64,000 nucleotides of DNA from Marinicella rhabdoformis. Its GTDB lineage: Bacteria; Pseudomonadota; Gammaproteobacteria; Xanthomonadales; Marinicellaceae. The stretch covers positions 372,001 through 436,000 of the forward strand of contig NZ_VTFS01000003.1 of the NCBI RefSeq assembly GCF_009671245.1, given 5' to 3'. A model generated the notes under the pieces. It saw only the letters and a program-made list of their open reading frames with translations. It was not told where the DNA came from and did no database searches. The position numbers were made by a program, and so were the translations under genes. Shown here in pieces: positions 46,987 to 55,782 of the stretch (the stretch's first letter is position 1; each line of letters opens with the position of its first letter).

Positions 46987-47642
46987 CGCACCACCCCTTC
47001 TAACAGCGGCACAAAAAACACTTCGCCGAGCTTTTCTTGGCTGAATCCATCCTCACCTTTGATTAAAGCAATCAATTCTTGCTTGTCCTTGTCTCCCACT
47101 GGCAGAATCATTTTACCGCCTTCTTTCAACTGATCTAACAAGCTGTATGGAATTTTTTCTGGTGCCGCAGTACATATGATGACATCAAATGGTGCTTCGC
47201 TTGCCCAGCCCTCAAAACCATCACCTGTTTTACAGCGGATGTTCCTATAACCCATATTGATGAATCGGCGGCGCGCAGGCTTGGTTAACTTGTCAATCCG
47301 TTCAATGCTGAACACCTGATCGATTAATTGTCCCAAAACAGCGGCTTGATACCCAGAGCCTGTGCCTAATTCAAGGATTTTTTCTGGCACATCATCTTGT
47401 AAAATGACTTCCGTCATGCGTGCCACAACCCATGGTTGTGAGATGGTTTGGCCGTGACTGATGGGCAGAGCCGTGTCTTCATAAGCACGGTGTGATAAAG
47501 CCTCATCAACAAATAAATGTCTCGGCACATTAGACATGGCCATCAAAACACGTTCGTCATTGATGTTTTGTTGGCGCAGGCGTTCAATCATGCGCAATCG
47601 CGTGCGCTCTGATGTCATGCCTATGCCAACAGGACTCATCAT
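46983..47642 (-). CDS. pcm: Protein-L-isoaspartate O-methyltransferase
   Basis: The 219-residue enzyme (from the ATG at 47642) methylates isoaspartyl residues for protein repair using S-adenosylmethionine. The motifs are GQTISQPWVVARMTE, LELGTGSGYQAAVL (SAM site) and ICTAAPEKIP. An extended TTG frame to 47657 is not favoured, since the ATG overlaps the surE stop in the usual ATGA way; the next ATG at 47639 is equally possible. It is in one unit with surE and nlpD. Confidence 0.95.
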   Translation of the reverse strand: MMSPVGIGMTSERTRLRMIERLRQQNINDERVLMAMSNVPRHLFVDEALSHRAYEDTALPISHGQTISQPWVVARMTEVILQDDVPEKILELGTGSGYQAAVLGQLIDQVFSIERIDKLTKPARRRFINMGYRNIRCKTGDGFEGWASEAPFDVIICTAAPEKIPYSLLDQLKEGGKMILPVGDKDKQELIALIKGEDGFSQEKLGEVFFVPLLEGVVR

Positions 47643-48403
47643 AAATGATTGGCCCAAGTGCCTAATTCATTGATAAAATCATGCTTGGTCATGTCGGTCT
47701 GTATAGGAGAAATAGAAACATAACCATTTTTTACGGCGTGAAAATCTGTGCCTTCTCCTGCATCAGCTTCCGGGCCTGCAGGGCCAATCCAATACATTTT
47801 AAACCCTCGAGGGTCTGTAATCGGGATGGCATTTTCAGCTTTGTGTCGATTGCCTAACCTTGTGATTTTGACACCTTTGATTTCATCCACCTCTAAATTC
47901 GGTACATTGACATTCAATATGGTGTCTTGGGGTAAAGGATGGGTCATCACATGCTGGATGATTTTTTTCAGAAAATGGGTCACCGTGTCGTAATTTCTTT
48001 TTTGCCTTTTGCCTTTGACTGAATCTACAACTATTGAAGCAGCCACAGCAGGCAACCCCAAATAACGACCTTCTATCGCAGCAGCCACCGTACCTGAATA
48101 CAATACGTCATCACCGAGGTTGGCTGAATTATTGATCCCTGATACCACCATGTCTGGTTCATCTTCCATCACACCCGTAACGGCTAAGTGAACACAATCT
48201 GTAGGCGTACCATAAACACTATAAACCTCTGGTTCCACTTTTTCCACACGAATGGGCCGATCTAAAGTCAAAGAGTTACTGGCGCCCGAACGGTCACGAT
48301 TGGGCGCAAAAACCACCACATCACCTAAGTCTTTGAGCATACTGCTGAGTTTTTTTATGCCTTTGGCATGAACACCGTCGTCATTACTGACCAAAAATTT
48401 CAT
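47639..48403 (-). CDS. surE: 5'/3'-nucleotidase SurE
   Basis: SurE is a metal-dependent nucleoside monophosphate phosphatase and exopolyphosphatase of stationary phase. The active-site motif NDDG (N7-G10) opens the protein. APNRDRSGASNS supplies the metal and substrate Ser39, and SGINNSANLGDDVLYSGTV follows. It is 254 residues long, a normal length. It is the first gene of the surE-pcm-nlpD unit and has its own promoter at 48436-48464. Confidence 0.96.
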   Translation of the reverse strand: MKFLVSNDDGVHAKGIKKLSSMLKDLGDVVVFAPNRDRSGASNSLTLDRPIRVEKVEPEVYSVYGTPTDCVHLAVTGVMEDEPDMVVSGINNSANLGDDVLYSGTVAAAIEGRYLGLPAVAASIVVDSVKGKRQKRNYDTVTHFLKKIIQHVMTHPLPQDTILNVNVPNLEVDEIKGVKITRLGNRHKAENAIPITDPRGFKMYWIGPAGPEADAGEGTDFHAVKNGYVSISPIQTDMTKHDFINELGTWANHL

Positions 48404-48435
48404 GGTTTGCCGTTGATTGATTAATAGAATGCAAC

Positions 48436-48464
48436 ATTATAAAACGGACGGCGCTGATTGAAAA
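48436..48464 (-). promoter_or_regulatory. Promoter for surE-pcm-nlpD
   Basis: On the minus strand TTTTCA (48464-48459) is spaced 17 bp from a perfect TATAAT (48441-48436). The ATG of surE lies 33 nt downstream. Confidence 0.55.
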
Positions 48465-48468
48465 CGGC

Positions 48469-48924
48469 TTATTGGAGATTAGCGCTATCTTTGGGACATG
48501 GCGAAAAAGCACAATTGTTATTTGGGTCTCTGCCAACATGACTTCCATTTGGACATTGCTTGACCTCTTGTGTACACATCATGGGCTCACTCTTTTTCAT
48601 AACCGGCAACTCCTGACAGGCTTTGAAAGCACAGCTTTTCAGAGGGTCACGACTGACAAAACTACCGTCAGGACATTGTTTAACATCATCGGTACAGCCA
48701 GCAGAATTTTGAGGCTTTGTCTCTGGGCAAGCGTCAAATTCACAGTTATTGGCACTGTTTCGGCCAACACCACTGCCATCCGGACATATTTTCAATTCTT
48801 TGGTACATGCTTTCAAAGTGACTTTATTTTCAGTCAAATCTTTTGATTCTACTGATTTATCTTCGCCTTTCTCAACACAGGCTGCCAAATACAAGCAAGC
48901 CAATACCACCAAAAATTGTTTCAT
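48469..48924 (-). CDS. Cys-rich repeat lipoprotein of unknown function
   Basis: The 151-residue protein has a lipobox (YLAAC, C16), so it should be lipid-anchored. Three 30-residue units follow, each with four cysteines, on the pattern CT..(V/L)K.CP(D/N)GS.V.R.....C.F..C. The units lie at about 39-68, 75-104 and 116-145. With twelve cysteines in total they are likely disulfide-bonded, small knot-like domains. I know of similar motif copies in other proteobacterial lipoproteins but no function. It ends a two-gene unit with the GNAT gene, overlapping it by four bases. Confidence 0.75.
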   Translation of the reverse strand: MKQFLVVLACLYLAACVEKGEDKSVESKDLTENKVTLKACTKELKICPDGSGVGRNSANNCEFDACPETKPQNSAGCTDDVKQCPDGSFVSRDPLKSCAFKACQELPVMKKSEPMMCTQEVKQCPNGSHVGRDPNNNCAFSPCPKDSANLQ

Positions 48925-49403
48925 AATTTCTTTTCCCAGAACATTGCTGCACCCAATTGTGGGTCTAATTGATAATGTTTAAATCCATAATTTTCATAGG
49001 CAGTTTGTGCTATTGCATTTCCTTCAAGGACTTCAAGGGTTAACTTGCAACAGTCGCGGTCAACAGCTTCCTGTTCTGCTCGATCAAACAAGGCTCGACT
49101 GACACCCATGCGACGGTATTCTTGAGCCACCACCACATCATGTACATTCACCAAAGGCTGACAGGCAAAGGTCGAAAAGCCTTCAAAACAATTCATCAGA
49201 CCGGCAGGCTGCCCGTCAACATAAGCGATCAAGCTGAATGCTTCCGGCCTTTGAGACAAGGCCGGAACCAAATTTTGCGCAGTGAAGTCACTCAAAGCCA
49301 CGCCGCCGCCCATAGGATCAGTGGCATAACAATCTAACAACTCCATCATGTGTTTGGCATGTCGTGGGTTATTGTATTCAACTTTGATGACTTCAACACT
49401 CAT
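48921..49403 (-). CDS. GNAT-family N-acetyltransferase
   Basis: The 160-residue protein has the GNAT fold: a VNVHDVVVAQEYRRMGVSRALFDRAEQEA stretch that includes the acetyl-CoA loop (R/Q-x-x-G-x-G/A; here RRMGVSRAL), and a C-terminal AQTAYENYGFK motif. The substrate is unknown. It is cytosolic. Its stop overlaps the start of the Cys-rich lipoprotein (ATGA), an unexpected pairing with an exported protein. An AGAGAA ribosome site precedes the ATG. Confidence 0.88.
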   Translation of the reverse strand: MSVEVIKVEYNNPRHAKHMMELLDCYATDPMGGGVALSDFTAQNLVPALSQRPEAFSLIAYVDGQPAGLMNCFEGFSTFACQPLVNVHDVVVAQEYRRMGVSRALFDRAEQEAVDRDCCKLTLEVLEGNAIAQTAYENYGFKHYQLDPQLGAAMFWEKKL

Positions 49404-49430
49404 GTCTATTCTCTGTTTATCTTCTCGCTG

Positions 49431-50201
49431 TTAATCTTCTTGGAATCGAGCCAACAAACGCAACAGCTCGATGTATAACCAAACCAAAGTAATCATCAAA
49501 CCAAAGGCACCGTACCATTCCATATACTTAGGCGTGTTTTGTTCAGACGCACGTTCGATAAAATCGAAATCCAAAACCAGACTCAACGCCGCCAATCCAA
49601 CAATCACCAAGTTCAAGCCAATGTTGAACATGCTGTTGTTGCCCATTTCAAAATAAGAAGGCGCGGCGCCAAAAAAGCTGGCGATAAAGCTCACAACATA
49701 AAACAAACCGACACCCATCAAAGCAAAAGCCATGACTTTCTTGAAAGTGCCAGTCACTTTAATGATACCCGTACGGTAGGCAAACAGCATAGAAAACATC
49801 ACTGCAATGGTCAAACCAATGGCTTGAACCACCAAACCGGGGTAACGCATTTCAAAAACGCCTGAAATCGCACCGACAAACAAACCTTCAAGCACAGCAA
49901 CAATCGGTGCGCCAATCGGTGCAGTTGTGGGTTTAAAACTGACCACTAAACTGGCAATAAAGGCACCAATCGCTCCAAATATCGCTAAACCATAACCCAA
50001 AGAAGGGTTGGTCATAATGGTATTCCAACTGAAAGCGCCAACAGCCACAACAACCATCAACAAGATGCCTGTTTTATTTATGGTGCCATTGACAGTCATG
50101 CGTTGCGAATCATCAACAATGAGTTCGTCAACAGGCCCTAAGCTCATGCTCTGCTGCTCAAATTGTTTCATTGCCGGGTTAGAAGATTGCATTTGTTTCA
50201 T
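49431..50201 (-). CDS. Bax inhibitor-1/YccA family membrane protein
   Basis: The 256-residue protein has a soluble N-terminus of about 45 residues, then seven hydrophobic helices, ending WLYIELLRLLARFQED. It resembles the YccA/BI-1 family, with LVLDFDFIERASEQNTPKYMEWYGAFGLMITLVWLY as the usual acidic-residue region. E. coli YccA modulates FtsH; other members form calcium leak channels. The larger size with the soluble N-terminus fits the DUF4870-free, YccA-type group. A GAGAGAAAG ribosome site and a promoter at 50270-50299 precede it. Confidence 0.88.
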   Translation of the reverse strand: MKQMQSSNPAMKQFEQQSMSLGPVDELIVDDSQRMTVNGTINKTGILLMVVVAVGAFSWNTIMTNPSLGYGLAIFGAIGAFIASLVVSFKPTTAPIGAPIVAVLEGLFVGAISGVFEMRYPGLVVQAIGLTIAVMFSMLFAYRTGIIKVTGTFKKVMAFALMGVGLFYVVSFIASFFGAAPSYFEMGNNSMFNIGLNLVIVGLAALSLVLDFDFIERASEQNTPKYMEWYGAFGLMITLVWLYIELLRLLARFQED

Positions 50202-50269
50202 TTCTTTCTCTCAAAAATTTAAATTGTGTGAATTTACTGAGTACACTTTTTGCACTCAGCTTTCTTATC

Positions 50270-50299
50270 ATTATATGCTGACTATTGTAAAAATCTCAA
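50270..50299 (-). promoter_or_regulatory. Promoter of the YccA-family gene
   Basis: On the minus strand TTGAGA (50299-50294) is spaced 18 bp from a perfect TATAAT (50275-50270), 69 nt upstream of the ATG. A six-bp stem (CTGAGT with ACTCAG) lies in the leader. Confidence 0.55.
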
Positions 50300-50341
50300 G
50301 CCAGATGTAACCAACTCTAACAACAAGCGTTTAACTGGGTA

Positions 50342-51433
50342 TTAATCTGCAAAATATTGTTTGGCTTGATTCATAATCTGAGTAAAAGCCACATCATTGC
50401 CATCATGCACCAACTTTGTTAACCGTTGGACTGTATCTGATAAGGCATTGAGTGTACTTGGCGTGTAATGGTTCAGTTTTTGAATTTCATAATAAAGGTG
50501 TGGATTCTCATGTGAGACATTACGGGCAATGTCCAACTGAGCATCAAATGTGGTACTCGACAGTTGTGCCAAATGTTGGGCAGCTTCACCAGATTCTGTC
50601 AAAACCGTCATGAATGCGATGTTCAGGATATGAGACAAACCAAGCACATAAGCAATGAGGCGGTCATGATCTTCAAACTTCATGTCTATTCGCTCTGCCA
50701 TGGTCGGATGGAACAACTGTTTGACTTGAGTGACCGCTTCTTCATCACCCATGTTAATGAATATGACGTGTTTATTAGACAGCAGTTGAGTGGCCGGTCC
50801 AAACATCGGGTGAATCGACACCACACGGCAGCCAGCATCTGTTAAAAGCCTCAACGGTCGGCGCAATGGACTTTTGATAGAACTGACGTCCAATACAATG
50901 CCACTGGGTTTCAAAGTGGCTAACTGCTCGATAATTTCAGCACTTTTTTGGATCGGCGCAGCAACAATGATGTAATCATGATCCAGTTCAATGGTTTCAA
51001 TGTCGGCAATGAAATTTTTCTGACTGGACAATGGTGCCTGATCATTGATGTGAACATCAAAATTTTGGGTACTGAGGAATTGGGCAAACCATTGACCCAT
51101 TTTTCCATTACCACCGATGATTAATGCTTTTTTGTTTGCACCATAGGTCGACTGTTTAACCTTTAGGTTTTCCTGTTTACTCAATGACGTTTCAATGATG
51201 AGTTCAAAAATACTTTGTGCTACCGTTTCATCTAATCCTGCTTTTTTGGCTTTGGCTTTGACGCCATCCATGACTTCTTTTTCTCTTTTAAAGTCGCGCG
51301 TGGGCTTATTAATGTCTTTCTTAACCAGACCAATTTCTTCAACATGGGCCTGCCTTTGAGCGATCAAAGAAATGATGTTGTCATCAATTTCGTCCAAATT
51401 TCTGCGTAATTCATCAAGTTTTTTATTATCCAT
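50342..51433 (-). CDS. tyrA: Chorismate mutase / prephenate dehydrogenase (T-protein)
   Basis: The 363-residue bifunctional enzyme makes prephenate and then 4-hydroxyphenylpyruvate for tyrosine synthesis. The chorismate mutase domain is AroQ-type (residues 1-90, LDELRRNLDEIDDNIISLIAQR). The prephenate dehydrogenase half begins with IIGGNGKMGQWFAQFL, its NAD site. The cytosolic enzyme probably responds to tyrosine. The gene is read divergently from the CsgG-like gene. Confidence 0.95.
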   Translation of the reverse strand: MDNKKLDELRRNLDEIDDNIISLIAQRQAHVEEIGLVKKDINKPTRDFKREKEVMDGVKAKAKKAGLDETVAQSIFELIIETSLSKQENLKVKQSTYGANKKALIIGGNGKMGQWFAQFLSTQNFDVHINDQAPLSSQKNFIADIETIELDHDYIIVAAPIQKSAEIIEQLATLKPSGIVLDVSSIKSPLRRPLRLLTDAGCRVVSIHPMFGPATQLLSNKHVIFINMGDEEAVTQVKQLFHPTMAERIDMKFEDHDRLIAYVLGLSHILNIAFMTVLTESGEAAQHLAQLSSTTFDAQLDIARNVSHENPHLYYEIQKLNHYTPSTLNALSDTVQRLTKLVHDGNDVAFTQIMNQAKQYFAD

Positions 51434-51514
51434 GATTGATTGTCAGTAAAAATCAGGGTAGATTGTTGCAGTATAAGAAGCAATTATCAATATTTAAAAG
51501 TTAGAGGTGAAATT

Positions 51515-52216
51515 ATGAAAAAGTTATTGTTATTAATCGTTACGTTGACATCGTCTTTCGGTGTCATGGCCAAAGACAGACCCGTTGTGGCTGTTTTGGA
51601 CTTTACCAATTCTACACAAGCCCATTGGTGGCGTGCTGACGTAGGCCGTGAACTAGGCGGCATGCTGGCCAACGAACTGGTCTCAACAGGTGCATTCAAA
51701 GTGGTAGAACGTCAAAAATTAGACAGCGTTCTGGGCGAACAGGATTTAGGCGCTTCAGGTCGGGTTTCAAAATCATCGGCAGCCAAAATGGGTAAAGTCA
51801 CCGGTGCTCAATACCTGATTACGGGTAAAGTGGCCGCTTATGAAGAAAACACCAAAGGCACTGGTGGCGGCATAGGCTTCAAAGGCTTCAGAGTTGGTGG
51901 TAAAAGCCAGAAAGCATATTTAGCAATCGACTTGCGTGTGGTGAATGCCACAACGGGTGAAGTTGAATATGTCAGAACAATTGAAGGCACCGCAAAAGGT
52001 GGCGGTATGAATTTTGGTGTTTCTAAAGGTTATTTTAGCGGCTCTTTAGGCGGTCAGAAGAAAACACCAGCAGGAAAAGCAATTCGTGCGGCATTGATTG
52101 AATCTACCGATTACTTGGCTTGCGTGATGTACGACCAAGACTCTTGTGTAAAAGAATACCGCGACAAAGAGCGTTCACGTCGTAACAAAACCAAGTCGTC
52201 TTTAGACTTAGATTAA
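51515..52216 (+). CDS. CsgG/Curli-assembly-like secreted protein
   Basis: The ATG at 51515 has an AGAGGTGA ribosome site and begins a signal peptide (MKKLLLLIVTLTSSFGVMA). The 233-residue product has the CsgG-family pattern: RPVVAVLDFTNST, GRELGGMLANELVSTGAFKVVERQ, GQLDSVLGEQ-like LDSVLGEQDLGASG, and TGAQYLITGKVAAYEE. CsgG is an outer-membrane lipoprotein channel; this one has no lipobox Cys, so it is likelier a periplasmic or surface relative. A longer frame from 51440 adds 25 residues without merit. It stands upstream of ompA, separated by a terminator. Function is uncertain. Confidence 0.8.
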   Translation: MKKLLLLIVTLTSSFGVMAKDRPVVAVLDFTNSTQAHWWRADVGRELGGMLANELVSTGAFKVVERQKLDSVLGEQDLGASGRVSKSSAAKMGKVTGAQYLITGKVAAYEENTKGTGGGIGFKGFRVGGKSQKAYLAIDLRVVNATTGEVEYVRTIEGTAKGGGMNFGVSKGYFSGSLGGQKKTPAGKAIRAALIESTDYLACVMYDQDSCVKEYRDKERSRRNKTKSSLDLD

Positions 52217-52240
52217 AATAAAACAAAATGTACAAATACA

Positions 52241-52265
52241 AAGCCGGCACAGTCCGGCTTTTTTG
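52241..52265 (+). terminator. Rho-independent terminator of the CsgG-like gene
   Basis: A 7-bp GC-rich stem (52241-52247 with 52254-52260) with a 6-nt loop is followed by TTTTT. Confidence 0.88.
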
Positions 52266-52348
52266 TTAAAAGTTGTTAACATCTGATGAAATTGTTAAAC
52301 TACGACAGTAAAATATTTCATTAACAAGATTACTGAGGAGTAAAAGAA

Positions 52349-53458
52349 ATGAAAAAAGCGTTATTGATGGCCGGTTTAGTCGGCTTGACAGGCTTAAGCT
52401 CAGCCGCAGAATTTGATGAGCGTTGGATGATTTCTCCAATGATCAACTTCCATGCAGTTGACAGTGCCAAAGGTTTAGAATCTGACTTCGGCTGGGGTAT
52501 TGGTTTGGGCAAATTTGTCAGTGAAAACTGGTCTGTTGAAGGAGAATTTGACACAGCTCGTTTCACTGCCGATACTGGCAACGGCGCCATTGACCAATAC
52601 GCTGCAGGCATTATGGCCCGCTACCACTTCGGAGAAAAAGGCAGCTTACGCCCTTTCTTGGGGTTCGGTGGTGGTTACATTGACCATGACGGTGAAAAAG
52701 CATGGTCAGGCGTTAAATCAGATGACATTATGTTGAATTTGAGTGCTGGTGTCAGGAAAAAAATCAACGACCGCTTTGGCTTTACTTCAGAAATTAAATA
52801 CCGCATAGACAATGATGACATTGTGGGTTCACAAAGCAGTTATGACGATTACATTTTCACAATGGCAATGAACGTGGCCATTGGTGCTGCATCTAAGTCA
52901 GCTGTTGCTGAAGACATTGTTACACCTGCACCTGTTGATTCAGATGGCGACGGTGTCAGCGATCAAGATGACCGTTGTCCAAACACACCAGCTGGTGCAC
53001 AAGTTGACATGTATGGTTGTGAATTAGACAGCGACAATGATGGTGTTGTTAATTCGAAAGATAAATGCCCAGACAGCAAACCTGGTGCAGTAGTTGATGC
53101 TGACGGCTGTGAAGTTGAAGTTGTTATCGAATTACAAGGTGTACACTTTGACTTTGACAAATCTTCATTGAGGGCTGAGTCTTTTGCCATTTTAGATGCT
53201 GCTGTTTCTACATTGAGCACACATGGTAAGATTGCTGTAGAAGTCGCTGGTCACACTGATTCAAAAGGTTCAGAATCATATAACCAAGCTTTATCAGAAA
53301 GACGTGCTCAAGTGGTTAAAGACTACTTGGTCAACAAAGGCATTTCTGCAGATCGTTTGACTTCTAAAGGTTATGGCGAGTCTAGCCCAATGGCAGACAA
53401 TGCAACTGAAGAAGGCCGAGCTAAAAACAGAAGAACTGAATTAATCATCCAAGATTAA
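52349..53458 (+). CDS. OmpA-family outer membrane protein with calcium-binding repeats
   Basis: The 369-residue protein has a signal peptide (1-19), an eight-stranded OmpA-like beta barrel (about 22-185), two thrombospondin type-3-like repeats with the DSDGDGVSDQDDRCP and DSDNDGVVNSKDKCP motifs (about 195-250), and a peptidoglycan-binding OmpA C-terminal domain (about 255-369) with GHTDSKG and NRRTEL. It is an OprF/OmpA-type structural porin linking the outer membrane to peptidoglycan. A GAGGAG ribosome site precedes the ATG. The promoter is not clear. A strong terminator follows. Confidence 0.93.
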   Translation: MKKALLMAGLVGLTGLSSAAEFDERWMISPMINFHAVDSAKGLESDFGWGIGLGKFVSENWSVEGEFDTARFTADTGNGAIDQYAAGIMARYHFGEKGSLRPFLGFGGGYIDHDGEKAWSGVKSDDIMLNLSAGVRKKINDRFGFTSEIKYRIDNDDIVGSQSSYDDYIFTMAMNVAIGAASKSAVAEDIVTPAPVDSDGDGVSDQDDRCPNTPAGAQVDMYGCELDSDNDGVVNSKDKCPDSKPGAVVDADGCEVEVVIELQGVHFDFDKSSLRAESFAILDAAVSTLSTHGKIAVEVAGHTDSKGSESYNQALSERRAQVVKDYLVNKGISADRLTSKGYGESSPMADNATEEGRAKNRRTELIIQD

Positions 53459-53480
53459 ATTCTGACGCTTTTAAAAATAA

Positions 53481-53508
53481 AAAACCCGGATTGATTCCGG
53501 GTTTTTTT
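53481..53508. terminator. Strong bidirectional terminator after ompA
   Basis: A 10-bp stem (53481-53490 with 53496-53505) with a 5-nt loop is followed by a T-run on both strands. It ends ompA and the convergent comEC gene. Confidence 0.92.
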
Positions 53509-53524
53509 GTGCTTAAATTTATTT

Positions 53525-55759
53525 TCATTCTTGTGGGGCATTTCGCCACAGTTTCGGAAAATCTTCCCTGAAACCATGAAAATGCCAAACAGGGTAATTT
53601 GAAGCGGTGACTTGTCCTAATTGTTGGGTGTCAAAGACAGGCATTTCATAACGCTCCATCACTTCAGTGGCTGGGTGATTAAATGGATTGTATTTTCCCG
53701 ACGAATTGACCACCCATTGTGGCGACACTTGTTCAATAAACGCGGCCGTAGAAGATGTTTTACTGCCATGGTGGGGCATCAACATCACATCACTTTGTAA
53801 TTTATCTGACTGAGACAACAAGCGGTATTCAACGGCAGATTCTATGTCACCGGTTAATAACAGGCTGCCGTGGACAGAACTGACCCGCAAAACACAGGAA
53901 CTGTTGTTTTTCAGGTAGGGTATCAAATTATAAGGACTGAGCACTTCGAAAGTGACCTCATCCCATTGCCAATGCACGCCTTTAACACAGGAGATTTGAC
54001 CCTCAGTTGAGCCATAGACTTTTTCTATGTTGATTAACTCTTTAAGGAAGGGTAAACCTCCTGCATGGTCATTGTCTTGGTGAGAAACCACCACCGCATC
54101 TAAATGCTTGATGGCTTCAATTTTTAATGCTGGCAGGACCACCGCTTCTGCCCAATTGAAGCCACTGTCATAAGCGGCACCTAAATCATACAACATGTCA
54201 TGATTTCGGGTGCTAATGGCCACAGATAACCCTTGACCAACATCAAAAAACTGTGCTTTGAAAAACCCTTTAGGCAAGGACTCTTTGGTGTTTATAACAA
54301 CTGGCAACAGCAAAAAGAATGCCCAAAATTTTTGTGGGATGACACGAGGCAACAGCATCAACAGCAAAAAGCCCATCAAAAACAGCCACTGCCACCAAGA
54401 CATTGAAGGCACATCCATTGAAACCCAAGGCAACGACTCAAAAAGGTCGAGTATCCAATAGAACAGCTCACACAACAGCACCAAAATATCCATTAAAAAT
54501 TCGGGCGGTTTGCCGACTAAAAACTGCCACATCAAAACCATGAACAACAAAGGCACAATGGCAACCGTCATTAATGGTATGGCCATCATATTGACTAAAG
54601 GTGCTACCCAAGTCACACGACCGAGCATCAATAGCTGCATAGGCATCAAACCTAGCAACAACACCCATTGTGCTTTTATCCACTGATGCCACTTCAATTT
54701 ATTTTCGTCATGGCGGTTACCTTGCCCCTGGAACACCAGAATCAAAACGGCCACAGCACCAAAAGACAAAAACAAGCCGAAATCCAGCACCCCCAACGGA
54801 TCAAACAAAACCACCAGAAATAAACTCAAAGACCACACATCCCATGCATAGGCTTTTCTTTTGATGAATTGGAAATACAAATAAACAGTCAGCATCAATA
54901 AAGCCCGCAAAGTCGGAACTGCCAGCCCAGCCAAAGCGGCATATGTTGCAGCCAATACCCATGCACTCATCGCTTGAATTTGAGGTCGGGTGATTCGCTC
55001 CTGTGGCCAGCATGCAAAAAACAGCCAACCCAAGCCATAGCCAACCGCTGCCATCATGCCTATATGTAGACCCGAGATCGCCACCAAATGGGCAGTGCCA
55101 GTATTTTGAAATCGTTTGAAATCTTCTTGATCAAAATGTGATTTGTCACCCACTGACAAAGCCATTAACAATGCACTGACTTTTCTGTCCTCTATTGATG
55201 CTTGCCAAAGCTTTGCCACTTCTGCCCGCCAACGATTGACGTGGTGTAAGGGGTTCCATGTATCAACAGTAAGTACTTTCCAAGTTTTGATTGTGCCAGT
55301 TGCTGCAATGTGTTTTCTGAACAACCAACGCTCACGATCAAATCCAACCGGGTTGGCGGTTCCATGTGGAGGCTTCAGGTTAACAACCAAGGACAAAACA
55401 TCACCCGACTGCCAAGGTACCGTGTCATCCGAGTAATGGTTTAACAAATATTTATGAGATGATGAGGTGTCTTTGGCGACAATTTGGTGTCGGTCACTTT
55501 GACTTTTCACCAAGCCCAAAATTTGCACTTTGATATGCTGATCATATTTGGGTGACTTCAACTGCTGTGAAATATGCCATTGAGCCGTAATTCCAACCAA
55601 CAACAAGCCCAAAAACAAAAACAAAACTGGCGTTAAAAACGTATTTTGCTTTATCCAGTTGGCCAAAACCAACAGCCCATAAAACGTTAACACCCCCCAT
55701 ACCCAAGACAAATCAGGTAGACACCAGATGTGAAACACACCCAGTACAAAAGCCAACAA
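53525..55759 (-). CDS. comEC: Competence protein ComEC/Rec2 (DNA uptake channel)
   Basis: The 744-residue membrane protein carries single-stranded DNA across the inner membrane. The order is an N-terminal DUF4131/OB-like part (to about 190), a competence domain of about ten membrane segments (about 195-480, with FQNTGTAHLVAISGLHIGMMAAVGY), and a C-terminal metallo-beta-lactamase domain (500-744) with AVVVSHQDNDHAGGLPF, LLTGDIE and LMPHHGSKTSS. The start is uncertain: no ATG exists, and the TTG at 55759 lacks a clear ribosome site. It lies 23 bases downstream of lolD. Confidence 0.93.
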   Translation of the reverse strand: MLAFVLGVFHIWCLPDLSWVWGVLTFYGLLVLANWIKQNTFLTPVLFLFLGLLLVGITAQWHISQQLKSPKYDQHIKVQILGLVKSQSDRHQIVAKDTSSSHKYLLNHYSDDTVPWQSGDVLSLVVNLKPPHGTANPVGFDRERWLFRKHIAATGTIKTWKVLTVDTWNPLHHVNRWRAEVAKLWQASIEDRKVSALLMALSVGDKSHFDQEDFKRFQNTGTAHLVAISGLHIGMMAAVGYGLGWLFFACWPQERITRPQIQAMSAWVLAATYAALAGLAVPTLRALLMLTVYLYFQFIKRKAYAWDVWSLSLFLVVLFDPLGVLDFGLFLSFGAVAVLILVFQGQGNRHDENKLKWHQWIKAQWVLLLGLMPMQLLMLGRVTWVAPLVNMMAIPLMTVAIVPLLFMVLMWQFLVGKPPEFLMDILVLLCELFYWILDLFESLPWVSMDVPSMSWWQWLFLMGFLLLMLLPRVIPQKFWAFFLLLPVVINTKESLPKGFFKAQFFDVGQGLSVAISTRNHDMLYDLGAAYDSGFNWAEAVVLPALKIEAIKHLDAVVVSHQDNDHAGGLPFLKELINIEKVYGSTEGQISCVKGVHWQWDEVTFEVLSPYNLIPYLKNNSSCVLRVSSVHGSLLLTGDIESAVEYRLLSQSDKLQSDVMLMPHHGSKTSSTAAFIEQVSPQWVVNSSGKYNPFNHPATEVMERYEMPVFDTQQLGQVTASNYPVWHFHGFREDFPKLWRNAPQE

Positions 55760-55782
55760 ATGGCTGTTGTTAACGCTTTTAC

